From: Syntrophales bacterium
GTDB lineage: Bacteria > Desulfobacterota > Syntrophia > Syntrophales > UBA2210
Assembly (NCBI GenBank): GCA_028715865.1
Contig: JAQUQY010000010.1
Coordinates: 1 to 15,868, forward strand
DNA: 15,868 bases
Reading direction: 5' to 3'
Made by a program: the position numbers and the translations under genes. The notes under the pieces were generated by a model. It had not been told where the DNA came from. It saw nothing but the letters and a program-made list of their open reading frames with translations, and searched no databases. This document shows positions 13,232 through 15,868 of the stretch, piece by piece. Numbering within the stretch: position 1 is the stretch's first letter; every line of letters starts with the position of its first letter.

Positions 13232-13236
13232 GAGGC

Positions 13237-14142
13237 TCAATAGGACAGGATGTCTTTCAGCGCATCTTCTATACGTGGGTATCGGAAACCATAGCCGGCA
13301 TCCATAAGCCTGCGGGGAATAACTCGCTGGCCCTGAAGAAGTACTGAGCCGAACTCACCGAGAATCAGGCGTATCGCGAAACCAGGCGCCGTCAAGAAAG
13401 ATGGCCGTCTCAAGCGGCGGCCGATGGCCAGGGCAAGATCTTTATTGCGGATGGGATTGGGAGAGCAGAAGTTTACAGGACCCGATATGTCAGGACGTTC
13501 CAATAAAAATGTGATAGCCTCCGCCAGATCAAGCATGTGAATCCAGGAAAACCATTGCCTGCCGCTTCCGAGAGGACCGCCCAGGAAATATTTGAAGAGA
13601 GGAAGCATCTGGCCAAGGGCTCCGCCGTTTTTTTCCAGCACTATTCCGAAGCGTGTCAGGATTACCCTGGCGCCTTTTTCCCCTGCGCGCGATGCTTCCA
13701 TTTCCCAGTGAAAGGCCAGCCGGGCGAGAAAATCCCCTCCCGTCGGCGACGATTCTGTCAGCTCCTCGTCTCCGTGAAAACCATAATAGCCAACGGCGGA
13801 GGTGCTGAAAAATGTGATGTGTCCGGCGCTGTCAGGGAGAGCTTCAACCAGGTTGCGCGTTGTATTGAGTCGGCTCGAGCGGAGAATTTCCTTTTGCTCC
13901 GCAGTCCATCGACTGAAGATGGAAGCTCCGGCCATGTTGATAATCACGTCATGTTCAGGAATGTATTTCTGCCAGGGTCCTCTAATGGTTGGATTGCCGG
14001 TGAGATATGAGAGTCCGCCGGCGCTCCTTTCTGTACCCTCCAGCGTGGGGGTGAGAACGGTCACGTCATGGCCCTTTTGGACCAGATATTTTACCAGGAA
14101 GGTTCCAACAAAACCCGTTCCACCGGTTATGAAAAATTTCAT
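13237..14142 (-). CDS. SDR-family NAD(P)-dependent epimerase, TIGR01777 (YfcH) type
   Basis: The 301-residue protein starts MKFFITGGTGFVGTFLVKYL, with TGGTGFVG (residues 6-13) as the extended-SDR dinucleotide-binding loop. It continues with VIINMAGASIFSRWTAEQKE, FFSTSAVGYYG (about 111-121) and RFGIVLEKNGGALGQMLPLF, all characteristic of the TIGR01777/YfcH family. The end of the protein, including GQRVIPRRLMDAGYGFRYPR near residues 273-292, matches the family's C-terminal DUF1731 segment. These are NAD(P)-binding proteins whose substrate is mostly unknown. Start ATG (14140-14142) has AGGAGGG seven bases upstream on the minus strand and lies about 108 bases downstream of a good promoter. It converges with the HisF-like gene and diverges from the PHA-synthase-like gene. 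Confidence 0.92.
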   Translation of the reverse strand: MKFFITGGTGFVGTFLVKYLVQKGHDVTVLTPTLEGTERSAGGLSYLTGNPTIRGPWQKYIPEHDVIINMAGASIFSRWTAEQKEILRSSRLNTTRNLVEALPDSAGHITFFSTSAVGYYGFHGDEELTESSPTGGDFLARLAFHWEMEASRAGEKGARVILTRFGIVLEKNGGALGQMLPLFKYFLGGPLGSGRQWFSWIHMLDLAEAITFLLERPDISGPVNFCSPNPIRNKDLALAIGRRLRRPSFLTAPGFAIRLILGEFGSVLLQGQRVIPRRLMDAGYGFRYPRIEDALKDILSY

Positions 14143-14249
14143 GTCTGAGCCCTCCTGTATATCATCAAGACGTAAGGATTCCCTGTAAAACTTGCCCAGC
14201 TCAGCCTTAGAGCCCTCAATTTAGCACATCGGGCATACGACATTATTTC

Positions 14250-14278
14250 CTTATACCGCGTACGGTGAAAAGCGTCAA
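14250..14278 (-). promoter_or_regulatory. Sigma-70 promoter of the SDR gene
   Basis: Read on the minus strand, TTGACG (14278-14273) and TATAAG (14255-14250) are separated by exactly 17 bases and match the consensus at 10 of 12 positions. The leader to the SDR start would be about 100 bases. Confidence 0.65.
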
Positions 14279-14295
14279 CCTGCGCCCATGTTAGC

Positions 14296-14322
14296 TGACA
14301 GGGAAATCAATTGACAGGCAAA
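14296..14322. repeat. Direct repeat at the phaC-like -35 region
   Basis: TGACAGGGAAA (14296-14306) and TGACAGGCAAA (14312-14322) are identical in 10 of 11 bases with 16-base periodicity. The second copy includes most of the -35 box. They could be tandem regulator half-sites or chance. Confidence 0.4.
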
Positions 14323-14340
14323 GGCTGCATGACATATTAT
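14311..14340 (+). promoter_or_regulatory. Sigma-70 promoter of the PHA-synthase-like gene
   Basis: TTGACA (14311-14316) and TATTAT (14335-14340) are separated by 18 bases and match the consensus at 11 of 12 positions. Transcription would start near 14347, leaving a leader of about 87 bases before GTG 14434. Confidence 0.65.
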
Positions 14341-14370
14341 CTCAATGCTTCGTAGATAATGTACAGCCTT
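14321..14370. repeat. Two-part inverted repeat over the phaC-like promoter
   Basis: Outer arms AAGGCTG (14321-14327) and CAGCCTT (14364-14370) and inner arms ATTATCT (14336-14342) and AGATAAT (14354-14360) are each perfect 7-base inverted repeats around an 11-base centre. The inner left arm overlaps the -10 box. TATTTTCTG follows the right arm, so the DNA could also form a terminator-like hairpin for any transcript coming from upstream. Confidence 0.6.
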
Positions 14371-14433
14371 TATTTTCTGTTTCATTCGAAGAGGCATTTA
14401 TGAGGTGAACTGCATTGTTAAAGGGAGGGAGTC

Positions 14434-15868
14434 GTGAAAAGAGAAAAAAGAATATCACCGGACGAGTTGTTGAAAACGATGGGAAACACGCCGGCCGACA
14501 ACTTTGAAGGACTGAAAACTGCAAGGCCCTGGAAGAGCATGGCCTCAGGAAAGCAGGCAAAGCTGCTTTTTCAGCTCCAGCAGCTCCTTTCTTCGGTGAC
14601 CGAGAATTTCAGTTTCTTCGGCCCCTTTGGATTTTTAGCCAGCCTTCAGAACAGCTTTCTGGAAACTTTTATGCTCGATACAATGAAAGACCATACCCGG
14701 CTTTCCGTTCGTTCCGGGAGGGACCCCGATTTTTTTCGCGACATAAATGGTTGGATTTACAAGAACTATTCTCGCCTCATTTTTTTCCTCTGTGATTATT
14801 TCATCGTGGATGGCCATTTTGATCGCGAAAAGGCGCGACGCGTTTCAACAACACCCGAAGGCCATTCGATGCTCAGGGAGTATATTAACGAATTCGCTCA
14901 TATGGAGTCTCTATACAATTCCATGGGAATGACCCGCCTGAATGCAATGAAGAACCTGCTTGCCTGCCTGCTGGTGGTGATAACCGAAGAATCTCTCGAC
15001 GGCAGGGATCTGCCTTTCATGAGGAAGAACGCGGACGGATCCGATGCAATGACTTTCGAGGAGTATCTCGAGGAAAACCGGATGCGTTTTGAGAATCTTC
15101 ACCTTTATAATGCTTTCGATCTTAAGGAATTCTCAGAAAGAGCTACGATGGGGAAGCTTGGATGTTCTCAATATGAAATTGTTAAGGGGTCCAGGATCGC
15201 TCATGTCAGCTTGCGTCATTATATCATACCCAACGGGATCAAGCACAACGGCAAGGTCCTCTACATGTCTACACCCCTTATCAATAAACCGGAGCTTTTC
15301 GACCTTGCGGAAGGGAAGTCCGTGGTGGAAGGATTGCTAAGGGAGGGTTACGATATTTACCTTGTCGACTTCGGTGTGCCAGGGCCTGATGATACGGATC
15401 GCGGACTGGATTTTTACGCCAAGACGGTTCATGATCACAATCTAAAAATCATCAGGAAGAGGCATCCGCGCGCAGAGATTTTCGTAATCGGTTACTGCAT
15501 GGGTGGTACCCTGATAACGGCCTATCTGGCGCGAAGGGCGGAAGAGCGCCTTGCCGCCGGAAGGAAAATGGATATAAGGAAACTGGCACTGATGGCGGCG
15601 CCTGTCCGTTTCGACGATGATAAAAGCGGTCACGGCTCTATGCGTTCCTTCATAGGTGAGTATTATGACGCCCATTTAATGGGGGAACTCTTCGGAAGTG
15701 TAAATGTTCCGCCCCAGATTATCGAATTCGGTATGAACGAGATACAGCCCGGCGTCCATTATACCGTCATGATGGGGTTTTACGGTCGCGCCATTAGTAA
15801 AGGGGCTATTGAGGAGTCGGCGCCTTTTCTTTACTGGCTGACCCACGGCACAAAGTTTCCAGCCAGGG
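14434..15868 (+). CDS. phaC: PHA-synthase-like alpha/beta hydrolase, class III-like core with long N-terminal region (partial, 3' end cut)
   Basis: Translation from GTG 14434 (site GGGAGGG at 14423-14429) is open to the window edge, giving 478 residues so far. The lipase-like box GYCMGG is at 353-358, with Cys355 as the expected acyl-carrying nucleophile of poly(3-hydroxyalkanoate) synthase, which polymerises hydroxyacyl-CoA on granule surfaces. Residues about 270-345 (VLYMSTPLINKPELFDLAEG, then EGYDIYLVDFGVPGPDDTDR) follow the class III PhaC pattern of N-(R/K)-P-x-(x)-(L/F)-D-L and D-(V/I)-Y-L-(I/V)-D-(W/F)-G-x-P. The catalytic Asp and His would lie downstream of the window. The N-terminal part (about 1-230) is far longer than in class III enzymes, whose Cys is near residue 149, and is helical with aromatic clusters. 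A related acyltransferase or depolymerase-type hydrolase is possible. Confidence 0.78.
   Translation, partial: MKREKRISPDELLKTMGNTPADNFEGLKTARPWKSMASGKQAKLLFQLQQLLSSVTENFSFFGPFGFLASLQNSFLETFMLDTMKDHTRLSVRSGRDPDFFRDINGWIYKNYSRLIFFLCDYFIVDGHFDREKARRVSTTPEGHSMLREYINEFAHMESLYNSMGMTRLNAMKNLLACLLVVITEESLDGRDLPFMRKNADGSDAMTFEEYLEENRMRFENLHLYNAFDLKEFSERATMGKLGCSQYEIVKGSRIAHVSLRHYIIPNGIKHNGKVLYMSTPLINKPELFDLAEGKSVVEGLLREGYDIYLVDFGVPGPDDTDRGLDFYAKTVHDHNLKIIRKRHPRAEIFVIGYCMGGTLITAYLARRAEERLAAGRKMDIRKLALMAAPVRFDDDKSGHGSMRSFIGEYYDAHLMGELFGSVNVPPQIIEFGMNEIQPGVHYTVMMGFYGRAISKGAIEESAPFLYWLTHGTKFPAR

Overview
The window reads as a piece of chromosome from an anaerobic bacterium with medium-to-high GC. The mix of genes (a complete bacterial V/A-type ATPase operon, a PHA-synthase-like protein, a radical SAM protein with a CPWNKC motif, an acyl-CoA thioesterase) suggests a Desulfobacterota/deltaproteobacterial lineage. 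That placement is inference from gene content only; there is no rRNA or other decisive marker here.

Left edge (1-648): the last 59 codons of alaS, then a 466-base non-coding leader with candidate promoters and small hairpins.

V-ATPase operon (649-9609, all + strand): an RsbRD-N-like sensor protein, a possible 31-residue mini-protein, then stalk subunit G/H, C, I, K, F, E, A, B and D. Most junctions are short or overlapping, so the block is probably one transcript. A/B form the nucleotide-binding head, D/F/C the central shaft, E and G/H the peripheral stalks, and I/K the membrane ion path. The K subunit lacks residues associated with Na+ binding, so proton coupling is the better guess. The leading RsbRD-like gene hints at signal-dependent control or a regulatory partner.

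Middle (9754-13066, + strand): a radical SAM protein behind a near-consensus sigma-70 promoter; a hotdog acyl-CoA thioesterase; a strong intrinsic terminator sitting only 19 bases before the next start codon; then a HAD-family hydrolase and a HisF-like (beta/alpha)8 protein. The HisF-like protein keeps the cyclase catalytic Asp residues and phosphate-binding loops but has lost three of the four ammonia-gate residues and a HisH-contact Asp, and no hisH is next to it. It is the most interesting candidate for a repurposed enzyme.

Right part (13067-15868): hisF-like and a minus-strand TIGR01777-type SDR epimerase converge on a hairpin-rich gap. The SDR gene and a PHA-synthase-like gene (cut by the window end) diverge from an intergenic region holding two good sigma-70 promoters, a direct repeat and a two-part inverted repeat lying over the phaC-like -10 box. 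The PHA-synthase-like protein has a class III-like core with a GYCMGG box behind an unusually long N-terminal region.

No CRISPR array, tRNA, rRNA, insertion sequence or phage feature was seen.
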